From assembly GCF_003287275.1 (NCBI RefSeq), contig NZ_QEVW01000025.1, positions 186,001 through 250,000 on the forward strand: DNA of 64,000 nt. The letters run 5' to 3'. Positions 17,812 through 28,088 of this stretch are shown here, piece after piece (position 1 is the first letter of the stretch; each line of letters starts with the position of its first letter). Both the position numbers and the translations under genes were made by a program. The notes under the pieces are model-generated. The model ran no database searches. It was not told the origin of the DNA and worked only from the letters and a program-made list of their open reading frames with translations. Source of the stretch: Paenibacillus taichungensis. GTDB taxonomy: Bacteria; Bacillota; Bacilli; Paenibacillales; Paenibacillaceae.

Positions 17812-20800
17812 TTATTCCCCCTCTACCTCTTGTTGTACAATCTCTACTTCATCCGGACGATATACGGCTTGCAGCTGTCCGGCAGCATCTGTGGCAAACA
17901 GCACCGAGCGATTTTTCTCCAACAGGAACGTATACAGGACTCCCGTACGTGTGTCTCTGACTTTCACCTCATGATTCAAAGCAAACTCCGATACAAATAC
18001 GTACAGATTCCCTTTCGGAAAGCTCAGCTTCCGGCCATAAATCCCTGCCAAATCACCGCCGGATATCCATTCCAGTTCATTTTCAATACCAGCCACTTCT
18101 GATGCATATTGATACAGGTCAGCCAGCGGCTCATCCCGGCCGTTCAACTCCAGCGGCAGCGGGCTCCAGATCAACTTGCCTTTGCCTAATGGCAGTACTA
18201 CTACTTCATCAGGTGTATGATTCTCCGCATGAAGCAACGTTTCCTTCGCCACCTCGGCAATCCGGCGACGACCATAAGTGACGCGGTGATTCACTCCGTT
18301 AATATTCAGCATTTCTTCTCGCTGTACGTTGCCCAGACTGCGCTGGCCGACAAGATGATCTGCCCGATCACTTCTCTTCCAATAAGCATCCAACCCGAGT
18401 GGTCCAGTGATAAGCAGCGTAGCTCCCTCATTCTCCGCGAAGTTCAGCAGCTCGCTTAACGCATCGCTGTCCATGTTGTGCGGACTCGGAACCATGATCA
18501 GCTTCGGAGGCTGCTGCTTCAATGCCTCCAGATGATACTCGGATACCGCCCGGAATGGCTGCTTCAGCTCATATGCCATCACACGGGTCAATTTTGTGGT
18601 TGCATCGTAAGCCAGGGAACGGTTTGAGAAATCGTTGGAATACGGGAAGACCACTGCAATGTCCTCCAGCTCGCGATCGGTAAACAGGTCTCGAATCTGC
18701 TCCATGAATCGGCCAAAATCGTAAGACACATCGGCTTCAGGTTTTTCCGTACCATCCGCTCTCAGCGCTCCAATATGAGATTCATTGGCATTATCCATAT
18801 AGAAATTCGTATTCCAGATCCATTGCACAGCTCCGGCTCCGCCTGTTGAGAAGGCATAGGCGTATTTGCGCTCCAGAATGCTGTGAAGCTCTTCCTCTGT
18901 ACGTTTGGCCCGGCCATCCGGGGTTTCCACATACATGATCCCTGTCTCCTGAATGAGATTGGGTTTATGTGGTGTTTTGGCGAAAATGCCGTCCCAGATC
19001 AGGTCATCGTTGAGCCACCAGGAATGCACGGTTGTATAGTCCACTTCACGCTCGTAGAAGAACGGTGAAGGCCGCTGTGCTCCGAGAGCTTCATCCTGCC
19101 CCACGGTAACCAGATGGTGGGGAACAAGATCCTTGATCGTGCCTACAAGCTCTCTCGCCCAAACATTATGCATCTCCATCGAGAAGAGACAGTAATCAAG
19201 CCAGCGTGTTCCCTTTTTAGCCTTGTGCATGTCCTGTACATCAAAATTGATTTCTTCCGGTTCAGGAATGACTGCTGCGGTAAAGTCCGGCAGCTGCTTA
19301 GGTGACATGTTCCATGCCTCCTGCAACGCTTCAATCGTCTGATGCCGCTGCTGAAGCCACTCGATAAACGCCTGCTGCTCATACGAATCTCTTGCCGAAC
19401 GTGGCCCATCAGAGAATATGCGCACAGGATCAAACATCGACGGTTCATTAATCAAGTCCCAGTCCACATGTGTGGAATGTCTGTGACGACTAACAATGCT
19501 GCGAATGAATCGTTTCTGTGCATCTACACTCTGCGGGTCCAAATATGGATTGGTTCCTTCCCACGTCTCGGGTGTAAAGGAGAAGAAGGTAAACGTCACT
19601 TGAAGACCATGCCGTTTTGCCGTTAACAGGAACGCATCAATCGCACGCAGTACATCCTCGGACATGTGACCATCCACCTGCATCATGTTGCGATAGGCCG
19701 TCCAGATTCCGGTCCGAATCCAGTTAATGCCGGCTTTCGCCATCTGTGCCATATCCCGATCCCACACATCCGCATTGGGAAGGAACAGGAATTTCCGAGC
19801 CACGTCTGAGGTCATGTAAGTCATACCAACAACAGGCAATGGACGACCGTCTTTGATAAAATAATCTCTGCTGCGTGTGATGACTTCCCCTTCTGCCAAC
19901 AAGGCTGCGTCCTGACCCCAGAAGCCCTGCCGCAGTATGCGAACTTCTCCATCAGGTGCCTGAACACGACCCACGATTCGGTACAGTCCGCTCTCGATTG
20001 AAACCGGAAGAAGAATGCGTTCAAAACGCTGTTCGCCGGAAAGTTCCAGCTTCAGTTGATGACTCCATACTTTCTCTACCGTGCCGTTTGTACGATCTTC
20101 CCGTTCAACTGTTAGATCAAACGTCCAAAGTTCCGGCTCACTTCGTCTGCTGCCCGCACGCTGTAGAATTTGGGTTTGGAGGATCAGTGAAGCTCGTTCA
20201 CCCAATTCATACGAAGCATAGTTCGGCTTCAGAGATAGCTCGGTTACACCTTTGGCGCAATACTGCGCCCAGTTCACCATTTCGGCTGCTCCGTTCTGTT
20301 CCCAGAAGGCAGCCGTCAAAGGCAGATGCACGAACAGCCAGCGCGAACCGGCAAACGTACTGCGGGAGTTTTCCCATAATACGATTGGGGCAGCGATGCT
20401 GCGACCATCCTTGCTGCGGCCGCGGAGCAGCGGAGAAATCTGCGTGCTCATCGGACCTGAGGAACCCATCTGGTGTGGCAAATCGCTTGTTTTGGTTGTA
20501 TGAGGTACCAGATTCCACGTATCCGCACTTTCGAACAGTCCCTCCTTGCCTGCAAGAAGGGGAATATCTTCTGATGAAGCAAGTGAATCCACTTTGGCTG
20601 CGGATACCTTTAACGCCTCATGAATATAAAGTTCCTGGTGATACGCCGTTTGTTCCGACTCGGTAATCCATGCCCCATTCTCCTGACGAACAGGACGTTT
20701 GAATGGTGCGCCACCAATGTTGATCAGACTTCCGCCCTGATGAAGAAAAGCTGCAATTTCGGTCCAAGCAGATTTAGGAAAATAAGGCGCATGCAGGTTC

Positions 20801-20985
20801 ACAAAACATCCTTCACCTGCCGACCCGCTCAAAGCCGAAGCCAACTCATCCGCGCCCACAACAATGATCTCTTCCGAGGTTTTCCATGAATCAAGAGCAC
20901 CTTGCGTTGGCAAAGTGCCTTCCACCGGAAACGTTGGATCAGAGAAAATAATCAACTTGGTTCTCTTCACCTGTGCGCTGCTCAT
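17812..20985 (-). CDS. Clan GH-A glycoside hydrolase, probable beta-mannosidase
   Basis: A 1057-residue cytoplasmic enzyme. Residues 1-250 resemble a Rossmann-like glutamine-amidotransferase-type fold, 260-355 a beta-sandwich, and 375-740 a TIM barrel. The acid/base is Glu514 in WDLINEPSM and the nucleophile candidate is Glu680 in LIQETGIMY, the spacing of clan GH-A. A second Rossmann-like domain (SEYHLEALKQQPPKLIMVPS onward) resembles the trimerisation domain of GH42 enzymes. I cannot fix the family (GH42-, GH5- or GH164-like). Between alpha-mannosidases in a locus with GH85, the missing step is cleavage of Man-beta-1,4-GlcNAc, so beta-mannosidase is the best guess. It overlaps the GH125 gene by ATGA. 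Confidence 0.75.
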   Translation of the reverse strand: MSSAQVKRTKLIIFSDPTFPVEGTLPTQGALDSWKTSEEIIVVGADELASALSGSAGEGCFVNLHAPYFPKSAWTEIAAFLHQGGSLINIGGAPFKRPVRQENGAWITESEQTAYHQELYIHEALKVSAAKVDSLASSEDIPLLAGKEGLFESADTWNLVPHTTKTSDLPHQMGSSGPMSTQISPLLRGRSKDGRSIAAPIVLWENSRSTFAGSRWLFVHLPLTAAFWEQNGAAEMVNWAQYCAKGVTELSLKPNYASYELGERASLILQTQILQRAGSRRSEPELWTFDLTVEREDRTNGTVEKVWSHQLKLELSGEQRFERILLPVSIESGLYRIVGRVQAPDGEVRILRQGFWGQDAALLAEGEVITRSRDYFIKDGRPLPVVGMTYMTSDVARKFLFLPNADVWDRDMAQMAKAGINWIRTGIWTAYRNMMQVDGHMSEDVLRAIDAFLLTAKRHGLQVTFTFFSFTPETWEGTNPYLDPQSVDAQKRFIRSIVSRHRHSTHVDWDLINEPSMFDPVRIFSDGPRSARDSYEQQAFIEWLQQRHQTIEALQEAWNMSPKQLPDFTAAVIPEPEEINFDVQDMHKAKKGTRWLDYCLFSMEMHNVWARELVGTIKDLVPHHLVTVGQDEALGAQRPSPFFYEREVDYTTVHSWWLNDDLIWDGIFAKTPHKPNLIQETGIMYVETPDGRAKRTEEELHSILERKYAYAFSTGGAGAVQWIWNTNFYMDNANESHIGALRADGTEKPEADVSYDFGRFMEQIRDLFTDRELEDIAVVFPYSNDFSNRSLAYDATTKLTRVMAYELKQPFRAVSEYHLEALKQQPPKLIMVPSPHNMDSDALSELLNFAENEGATLLITGPLGLDAYWKRSDRADHLVGQRSLGNVQREEMLNINGVNHRVTYGRRRIAEVAKETLLHAENHTPDEVVVLPLGKGKLIWSPLPLELNGRDEPLADLYQYASEVAGIENELEWISGGDLAGIYGRKLSFPKGNLYVFVSEFALNHEVKVRDTRTGVLYTFLLEKNRSVLFATDAAGQLQAVYRPDEVEIVQQEVEGE

Positions 20986-22301
20986 AGCAAACCATCCTTC
21001 ATGGATTTATAGACCAACTGGGAGAACAGGCTGTTGGACCAAGCAAACCATTTTCTCGTAAAAATCGTCGGATCATCGGCATGGAAACCCTCATGCATAT
21101 ATCCTGTATCCGCATCCGTTGCTTCCAGCATCCCAATGATTTCGAGCTTTTCTTCAGCAGACTGGGCCGTCAGTCCTTGCATGGACAGTCCCATATGCCA
21201 GATGTAATCCGGCGGTGTATGCGGGCTACCGATTCCTTTGGCTACTTTGCCTTCATAATAGAACGGATTCTCTTTGCTGAGCGCAAAACGTCTCGTATTC
21301 TGATAGATCGGATCATCCGCTGTGACGTAACCAAGATAAGGAATGGACATCAGTCCCGGTGTACCTGCATCATCCATCAGGCAGTAGTTGCCGAAACCAT
21401 CCGTCTCATAAGCATAGATCGGACCGAATTCAGGATGACGGTAAATACCGTACAGCTGAATACCATGATCTACTTCCGCCTCCAGATCCTTAAGCTCCTG
21501 CAGGAACTCCATGTCCCGGAATACCCACTCCGCGAACTCCTGCATCTGACGCAGGGCAACGACGGCAAACATATTGCCTGGAATGTTGTAATGGAAATCG
21601 CACGCATCATCACTGGAACGGAAACCGGACCAGATCATGCCTGTGTAATTGACGGGCATGCCTCGTCCGTTATTACGGATTGAATCCGTAGCAATGCCGT
21701 TATTGCGAGTAAAGCTGTATGGCGATTTCTCCATGTGATGCTGCTCCACCCGGAACAAATCCACGATTTTGCGCATGGCGGCTTTGAAGCTGGAATCGAA
21801 AATATCCGTCAGTTCGGTTTCTTTCCAATATAAATAAGCAAGACGCACAACAAAGCACAAAGAATCAATCTCGAATTTGCGCTCCCACACCCAAGGTGAC
21901 ATCTCGGTCACGTCGGTGGTGTTCCAGTGCCAGTCATTGGCTGTCTCGTTGAAGGCGTTGGCATATGGATCAATATGAACGTACTGGATGTGGCGCTTGA
22001 TCAGACCGCCGATAATACGTTGCAGGTCTTGATCTTCCTTGGCAAATGGAATGTAATGCACCACTTGCTCCACGGAATCACGCAACCAGGAAGCTGGAAT
22101 ATCGCCAGTGATGACAAAGGTCGTACCGTCATCCATTAATTTCGTTGTTGTTTCAATCGTATTCGGGAAACAGTTCTTGAATAGTTGAAGCAGCTTCGGT
22201 CGATGCGCCAGCTTCTGCTCTGCTTCTTCCATTACAGCCTGAACGGCTTTTGGCAATGCAACAGGTGGCATTGGGATTTTGGGTAGTCTGAATTGTTCCA
22301 T
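20982..22301 (-). CDS. GH125 exo-alpha-1,6-mannosidase
   Basis: A 439-residue member of GH125 (formerly DUF1237), metal-independent inverting exo-alpha-1,6-mannosidases described from pneumococcus and Clostridium N-glycan loci. Family blocks visible are FPNTIETTTKLMDDGTTFV, the DIPASWLRDSVEQVVHY block, NDWHWNTTDVTEMSPWVWERKFEID and the C-terminal SPHTPPDYIWHMGLSMQGLT. No signal peptide, so it acts on imported glycans. The ATG at 22301 is preferred over the GTG at 22313, because AAGGAG abuts the GTG without spacing but lies 11 bases from the ATG. Its stop overlaps the next start by 4 bases, implying coupled translation. Confidence 0.93.
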   Translation of the reverse strand: MEQFRLPKIPMPPVALPKAVQAVMEEAEQKLAHRPKLLQLFKNCFPNTIETTTKLMDDGTTFVITGDIPASWLRDSVEQVVHYIPFAKEDQDLQRIIGGLIKRHIQYVHIDPYANAFNETANDWHWNTTDVTEMSPWVWERKFEIDSLCFVVRLAYLYWKETELTDIFDSSFKAAMRKIVDLFRVEQHHMEKSPYSFTRNNGIATDSIRNNGRGMPVNYTGMIWSGFRSSDDACDFHYNIPGNMFAVVALRQMQEFAEWVFRDMEFLQELKDLEAEVDHGIQLYGIYRHPEFGPIYAYETDGFGNYCLMDDAGTPGLMSIPYLGYVTADDPIYQNTRRFALSKENPFYYEGKVAKGIGSPHTPPDYIWHMGLSMQGLTAQSAEEKLEIIGMLEATDADTGYMHEGFHADDPTIFTRKWFAWSNSLFSQLVYKSMKDGLL

Positions 22302-22362
22302 GTATGAGTGCACTCCTTAAACAAATTGAATGGTGTAGCCGTAATAAGATAAACCCATTAAC

Positions 22363-22550
22363 TGTACACTAGGACACTACGATTGCAGTACCATCTCCCG
22401 ATCGCTGTTATCCCCAGATTTTTCTGATTCCCTTCTCCAAAGGGAAAATCCGGGGATAGCGTATGCTTCCGATGTAGCTTTCTTTCAGAAAGCTTTTAGG
22501 CGAACACTCCGTTTCTCCATCTGGTTCTGCCCTCTCCGTTATCGTGTACA
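22363..22550 (-). repeat. Dispersed hairpin element, copy 3
   Basis: Outermost arms TGTACAC (22363-22369) and GTGTACA (22544-22550). Next arms CAGTACCA (22386-22393) and TGGTTCTG (22522-22529), one mismatch. Core stem TTATCCCCAGATTT (22408-22421) with AAATCCGGGGATAG (22446-22459). Apical helix TTCCCTT/AAGGGAA (22428-22434, 22440-22446). Extra hairpin AGCTTTCT/AGAAAGCT (22476-22494) as in copy 2. It fills the 290-base spacer between GH38 and GH125 inside the operon, in the sense direction. Confidence 0.85.
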
Positions 22551-22593
22551 TGTTTTAGTTCATCTTACATAGCTCAAAATATATCAAAAAGGT

Positions 22594-25500
22594 TTACCGT
22601 AGCAGCACGGTTTTTATTTCGTAAGGTTTAAAAGATAAAGTAATCTGACCATTGGTGGTATCCAAAGGCTCGCCCGCTTCTTCCAAGGCACTGGAGAGAT
22701 AAGCTTGTTCATATTCATGCGGCCATTGCAGCGTCACACGTTCACGGGTGCCCGAAGACTCATAGAAACGGAGCACTGTGCCCTGTCCATCCTCTGCCGG
22801 TTTGACCGTATCCAAAATGACATGGCTACTGTCGAATTCAATCCATGCTCCAGTTGCCGGGCGTTCGCCTGCGTTCTGGTCCACCTGATGCACAGGCACT
22901 TCATGGTTCAATTCGGCTGCCTGACGTACCGTATGTGCACTTCTCCAGTCGCCTTCATGTGGATACAGGGAATAGGTGAAATCATGTTCTCCGATATCCG
23001 CAGTCCGGTCAGGCCATCTCGGTGCACGCAACAAGGAGAGACGAATGGTGCTTCCCTGTACGTCGTATCCATATTTGCAATCATTGAGCAGACTGACGCC
23101 ATATCCGTGCTCGGCGACATCTGCGAAGCGGTGTCCGCACACTTCATACTGGGCTTGCTCCCAACTCGTGTTGCGATGAGTTGGACGCTCCAATGCACCG
23201 AATGGAATTTCATAGGTTGCTTTGGAAGTCACTATATCGATCGGGAAGCCCACTTTGAGCAATTTATGATCTTCATTCCAGCTTACATGGGTGTTGAAAT
23301 CGATTCGTCGATTGTCATGATAGAACACCATATCCTGTGTTATCACAGACTGATGAAGCTTCCACTGAAAACGAAGTACGTCCTTCGTGGTGCCCGCCAG
23401 AACCAGCTTCTGCTCCAAGAGCTCCACTTCTCCAGCAACCTGAGCCTCATAACGGCTATCGATATCCCAGGCGTCCCAGAGCGTCGGACGGTCATGGAAA
23501 AAGTGAAATTGATTGCCGCGTTCACCTGGCTTCAGAATCTCGCGTTCTGCTGTCTTGTCCCACAAGCGGGATATCTCGCCACTCTCATTAAATTGAACAT
23601 GGTAATACGCGGTTTCCCATGTATCTGTAAAGTTCTTTTGCCCAGCAATGCTGGTCATTTCCCGTACATTTGTTTCCCTTGCATTCTCCGGTACAAGCCA
23701 AATCGTCTTATGACCCAACGCTGGAATATCCGTCACCAGAACCGAAATTTGGCTATCTTCCCGATCCATGCGCAAACGCTGACCTTCTTCATCGATGACG
23801 TATCGATCCAATCCATCGTGCATTTGAAGTTGAACGACTTCACTTCGATTCCAACCAAGGCTGTTGAACACAACATAAGGAATAGAACCCTCTGGCCCCT
23901 GCGTGTTAATCCCTCTCGTTAATGCAGCAACACCTTGATTCAGTCCTGCTCTACCCAATTCAAATACCCGGACATATTCCTCGTCTGAAGTTACATACGA
24001 TTCGGTAATTGCAGAGCCTGGGATAATATCATGGAATTGATTCAGTAAAATCAGCTTCCATCCATCATGCAGCGCTGAACGTACTTCAGCATCCTGCTGT
24101 GGCTCCATATCCGGTAGGGCAAGTGTGTTCCAGAGCTCCGCTTCGCGATAAAGCACCTCAGCCTTCCGATTGTTGCGCTTATTGCGACCATGGGTCGTAT
24201 ATGTACCCCGGTGAAGCTCCAGATACAAGTCTCCATGCCACTTCGGAAGATCAGGCTGTGCCTTCTCGATTCCGTCAAAAAAGGCTCCGGCGGTACTATA
24301 ACCATTCTTCGGTTGACCCACCATCAACTCGGAACGATCCACGTACTCCAGCATCTCTCGCGTCACGCCGCCACCACCATCGCCATGCCCGTACAGAAGC
24401 ATATGCTCAGGATGCGCCGCCTTCTCGCGGTAAGACTGCCAATGATCATGAATGTCCTTCGGCAAGGTATGCTCGTTTACACCATGATTGAGATAAGACA
24501 GGATGGGCGTACCATCAATACCTACCCAGTGGAACAAATCATATGGAAATACGTTCGTATCATTCCATCCGAGCTTGGTCGTCATGAAATACTCCACATT
24601 GCCATGCTTCAGGATCTGAGGCAGGGAAGCACAATAACCAAATGTATCTGGCAGCCATTCAATCTGTGATGTTTTGCCGAATTCCTCCATATAGAAACGC
24701 TGACCATATAACATCTGACGAATCAGGGATTCCCCGCTCGGAATGTTCAGATCCGGCTCCACCCACATCCCGCCAACCAGTTCCCAGCGTCCTTCAGCGA
24801 TGCGCTTCTTCACCCGTTCATACAGTTCGGGATCATGTTCCTTCAGAAAAGCATACAACAAAGGCTGGCTCTGGGAATAAACATAATCGGGATATTCATT
24901 CATAAGTGCATCCACCGTGGAGAATGTACGACTGGTTTTGCGCACCGTCTCACGTACAGGCCACAGCCAGGCAATATCAATATGTGATTGCCCCACCATA
25001 TGCTCCAGGCCTTCGGCGTTTCCACCAATCTCTCGCACTTCATGGATCAATCTTTCTTCGATACTGTGGATGTCATTCCCCTGCTTGACAGCCTCTTCTG
25101 TCAGACCTACAAATTGATCCATCGCCCGATAGATCGCTTCCAGCAGGCGTACACGGCGAAAATCACTTTCCGGAAGCAGCACCGCTGAATCACGCACAAT
25201 CGTGACCGTATACATAAGGCTGCGGACAGGTTCATTTGGTCGCACCAATAAACTGCTAATCGATGTAATTGGAGGCTGTATAACCGCCTGTTGATTCAAT
25301 GGATCGACAGGCTCGGGTACCGGATCGAATAGCTCAATCTCAAGTTCAGGCTGAGCCCCTATTCGGGAAGGGTCGAGTGTTACATACGTATGATTACGAT
25401 CCAGCCCCTGATAGGAATGTCCATTCACCCGAAGCAAGCCTTCCCCACCGGATTCAAACACAAGTCCGTAAGGTTCTTTCTGCCATGAGGCAGGTACATC

Positions 25501-25701
25501 CAGCCGTGTCCGGAAGAAATAGGTCGTTCCCTGATCACTCGGGAAACGATTCAATCCCTCCCCTTCTGGATAAGCCTTCTGATCCTCGTATTGTCCTGGT
25601 ACTTTATAATAAGCGCGGCTGATGTCCCAGCTACGTAGCTCCATTTGCTCCAACCACTGACGTTCGGACAACTCGCGAATAAATCGTCTGATGCGTTCCA
25701 T
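22594..25701 (-). CDS. GH38 alpha-mannosidase (1035 residues)
   Basis: A large GH38 alpha-mannosidase of the cytoplasmic/lysosomal-like type, with about 230 residues of N-terminal beta domain before the catalytic part. Zinc motif GQSHIDIAWLWP (His240, Asp242), nucleophile candidate Asp352 in IEWLPDTFGY, and LLNQFHDIIPGSAI with a further His/Asp pair, then C-terminal beta-sandwich domains. No signal peptide. It differs clearly from the 926-residue paralogue, so the two probably take different linkages (for example alpha-1,2 against alpha-1,3). It starts 4 bases after the GH3 stop and is the last gene before the repeat-filled spacer in the operon. Confidence 0.94.
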   Translation of the reverse strand: MERIRRFIRELSERQWLEQMELRSWDISRAYYKVPGQYEDQKAYPEGEGLNRFPSDQGTTYFFRTRLDVPASWQKEPYGLVFESGGEGLLRVNGHSYQGLDRNHTYVTLDPSRIGAQPELEIELFDPVPEPVDPLNQQAVIQPPITSISSLLVRPNEPVRSLMYTVTIVRDSAVLLPESDFRRVRLLEAIYRAMDQFVGLTEEAVKQGNDIHSIEERLIHEVREIGGNAEGLEHMVGQSHIDIAWLWPVRETVRKTSRTFSTVDALMNEYPDYVYSQSQPLLYAFLKEHDPELYERVKKRIAEGRWELVGGMWVEPDLNIPSGESLIRQMLYGQRFYMEEFGKTSQIEWLPDTFGYCASLPQILKHGNVEYFMTTKLGWNDTNVFPYDLFHWVGIDGTPILSYLNHGVNEHTLPKDIHDHWQSYREKAAHPEHMLLYGHGDGGGGVTREMLEYVDRSELMVGQPKNGYSTAGAFFDGIEKAQPDLPKWHGDLYLELHRGTYTTHGRNKRNNRKAEVLYREAELWNTLALPDMEPQQDAEVRSALHDGWKLILLNQFHDIIPGSAITESYVTSDEEYVRVFELGRAGLNQGVAALTRGINTQGPEGSIPYVVFNSLGWNRSEVVQLQMHDGLDRYVIDEEGQRLRMDREDSQISVLVTDIPALGHKTIWLVPENARETNVREMTSIAGQKNFTDTWETAYYHVQFNESGEISRLWDKTAEREILKPGERGNQFHFFHDRPTLWDAWDIDSRYEAQVAGEVELLEQKLVLAGTTKDVLRFQWKLHQSVITQDMVFYHDNRRIDFNTHVSWNEDHKLLKVGFPIDIVTSKATYEIPFGALERPTHRNTSWEQAQYEVCGHRFADVAEHGYGVSLLNDCKYGYDVQGSTIRLSLLRAPRWPDRTADIGEHDFTYSLYPHEGDWRSAHTVRQAAELNHEVPVHQVDQNAGERPATGAWIEFDSSHVILDTVKPAEDGQGTVLRFYESSGTRERVTLQWPHEYEQAYLSSALEEAGEPLDTTNGQITLSFKPYEIKTVLLR

Positions 25702-25705
25702 TTTC

Positions 25706-28054
25706 TTACGCCTCCTCTACCGTCAGCTCGGCGAACTGCGTATCTTTCACATGTCTTCCGATATGAATATGGAATTGTCCTGGTTCAACAACAGGCGTGA
25801 GATCACGACCGATATATTGCAGCTGCTCCGCTCCAATATGGAAGGCTACAGTCTTCGTCTCTCCAGGTTCCAAAATCACTTTTTCAAACCCCTTCAGCTC
25901 TTTGGCTGGACGTGCCACACGGCTAACCACGTCGGATACATACAGCTGAATGACTTCTGCACCTCTGCAAGATCCCGTATTGGTGACTTCCACTGATACG
26001 GTGACTGTCTCGTCGGCCGTCATCGATTCTTTACTTAGCTTCGGCTCACTGTAATCAAAAGTAGTATAGCTAAGCCCATATCCGAATGGATAACGAGGCT
26101 CCAGATCCTCTTCCAAATAACGCTTGCCGCGTGAACGTTTGCCATTATAGTAAATCGGTAATTGACCCACATGCTTCGGAATGGATATCGTCAGTTTGCC
26201 GGACGGGTTCACTTCACCGAACAAGATGTCCGCAATGGCATGCCCACCCTCTTGGCCTGGGTACCACGCTTCCAGAATGGCATCGGCATGTTCATCCACC
26301 CAAGGCTCGGTGATCGGGCGACCGTTGATGTAAACAATGACAAGTGTTTTGCCAAGCTTGTGAATCTCTTGAATCAGCTCCAGCTGGACTCCTGCAAGCC
26401 CAAGCGTCATGCGGTCAATGCCTTCTCCACACTCCATGTCATTCCATGAGTTATCGGACACATTGGAGGCACCTGTCTTCAGATCGATCGTTCCTTCACC
26501 AAAATCACGGGCACTCGAGCCGCCAACGACCATGATAACCGTATCGGCCTGACGTGCAGTTTCTATTGCGTGCTCGAACCCTTCTCTCGAATCACCCTTG
26601 ATGCGACATCCCGGTGCATAGAGCACCTGATTTTCACTATTCGATTGTCCAGCTGAGTCTTCCTCTTGGTGCCCACTCTCACTTACGGCAAGCTTACTGC
26701 GGATGCCATCCAATACTGTAGACACTTTGGACTTCGGTTGGGGAGATGTATAATCACCCAACTGGTTGTAGGCTTGGTCTGCATTAGGACCAATGACAGC
26801 AATTCGGCCCGCTGTTGCCGTCGACAGAGGTAACGTTGCAGCTTCATTTTTGAGCAAGACCACACCTTCTGCAGCCAATTGGCGTGCCAGTTGAATATGT
26901 TCTTCACTGCCAATGACTTCTGCCGCTCGATTGGCATCCACATAAGGCTGCTCGAATAATCCCAGCTTGAATTTCAGTGCCAGCACACGGCGGACAGCCT
27001 GATCCAGTATTTGCATTTCAAGTTTGCCTTCCGAGATCGCTTGCACCAGATATTGTCCAAACATCTCACCGGACATTTCCATATCAATCCCTGCCTGAAT
27101 GGCCTGAACAGATGCTTCCAATCCATCTGCCGCCACATCATGCCCACTTGCGAGCATGTTGATGGCACCGCAGTCCGTAATCACCAGACCGTCAAATCCC
27201 CAGTCTTTTCGCAGAACGTCATCCAGCAGTTCCGTATTAACCGTACACGGGATACCGTCGATTTCGTTATAAGCCGGCATAATGGATTGAGCACCTGCTT
27301 CAACAGCTTTGCGGAACGGATACAGATCTACTTCCAGCAGCTCACGCCAGCCCATGTGCACCGGTCCCGCATTGCGTCCACCTTCCGAACTGCCATAACC
27401 GACAAAGTGTTTCAGTGTAGCCGCGACCGCATCCTCTTGGTCCAAACGCTCACCCTGAAGTCCTTGCACGGAAGCAACAGCCAACTCACCAATGAGATAC
27501 GGGTCTTCACCAAAGCATTCCTCGGTACGCCCCCAACGTGGATCACGTACAACATCCAGTACTGGAGAATACGTTACCGCACCACCTTGAGCACGCGTCT
27601 CGCGAGCGACCGCCCGACACATGTCACGGTACAGATCCACATTCCAGGTACTTCCCAAGAGCAGAGGAACGGGATAGACCGTACCGTCAATCGCCATATG
27701 TCCGTGCGAGCATTCCTCTCCGATCAGAATGGGAATCCCCAGTCTGGAATGCTCTACAGCATGACGCTGAATGAGGTTTACAGCTTCTGCCCCTTCTCTG
27801 GCAGACAATCCATTTTCAAGCGTAACACCCGTCCATGGATCTGCACGAAGTGCACCGTACAGGGAGCCCACGCCCCCGTTTTCCACCTGCTGCTTAAAGG
27901 AGTCATTCAGCGTGATGTTTCCTTGATCATTCGTATATGTCTGCCAACCAAAAGGCTGGATGAGTTGACCCGCCTTTTCTTCCGTCGTCATTAAGCTCAG
28001 CAGATGTTCTACTCGCTCTTCCACGGATTTACTTTTATCCTTATACATCATCAT
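25706..28054 (-). CDS. GH3 beta-glycosidase
   Basis: A 782-residue three-domain GH3 enzyme: (beta/alpha)8 barrel with the KHFVGYG block (Lys215, His216) and nucleophile Asp294 in GLVITDCGA, an alpha/beta sandwich domain (KNEAATLPLS, VIGPNADQAYNQLGDY) and a C-terminal fibronectin III-like domain (about 690-775). The CGA after the nucleophile Asp is more like beta-xylosidase or beta-glucosidase members than NagZ-type hexosaminidases, and the NagZ His-Asp pair is not seen. No signal peptide. Its role in a mannosidase operon is open: another beta-linked sugar on the glycan, or broad cleavage of short oligosaccharides. Three tandem ATG codons at the start; the first has GGAGG 9 bases upstream. Confidence 0.9.
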   Translation of the reverse strand: MMMYKDKSKSVEERVEHLLSLMTTEEKAGQLIQPFGWQTYTNDQGNITLNDSFKQQVENGGVGSLYGALRADPWTGVTLENGLSAREGAEAVNLIQRHAVEHSRLGIPILIGEECSHGHMAIDGTVYPVPLLLGSTWNVDLYRDMCRAVARETRAQGGAVTYSPVLDVVRDPRWGRTEECFGEDPYLIGELAVASVQGLQGERLDQEDAVAATLKHFVGYGSSEGGRNAGPVHMGWRELLEVDLYPFRKAVEAGAQSIMPAYNEIDGIPCTVNTELLDDVLRKDWGFDGLVITDCGAINMLASGHDVAADGLEASVQAIQAGIDMEMSGEMFGQYLVQAISEGKLEMQILDQAVRRVLALKFKLGLFEQPYVDANRAAEVIGSEEHIQLARQLAAEGVVLLKNEAATLPLSTATAGRIAVIGPNADQAYNQLGDYTSPQPKSKVSTVLDGIRSKLAVSESGHQEEDSAGQSNSENQVLYAPGCRIKGDSREGFEHAIETARQADTVIMVVGGSSARDFGEGTIDLKTGASNVSDNSWNDMECGEGIDRMTLGLAGVQLELIQEIHKLGKTLVIVYINGRPITEPWVDEHADAILEAWYPGQEGGHAIADILFGEVNPSGKLTISIPKHVGQLPIYYNGKRSRGKRYLEEDLEPRYPFGYGLSYTTFDYSEPKLSKESMTADETVTVSVEVTNTGSCRGAEVIQLYVSDVVSRVARPAKELKGFEKVILEPGETKTVAFHIGAEQLQYIGRDLTPVVEPGQFHIHIGRHVKDTQFAELTVEEA

Positions 28055-28088
28055 CCTTCGACGCCTCCACCCTATAGAAGTGATTCGG

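Noticed and set aside
22705..23922. 405-codon plus-strand frame
   Set aside because: Opposite the large GH38 gene; Cys/His/Ile-rich product typical of an antisense frame.
27011..27994. 327-codon plus-strand frame
   Set aside because: Opposite the GH3 gene, no ribosome binding site, no recognisable protein features.
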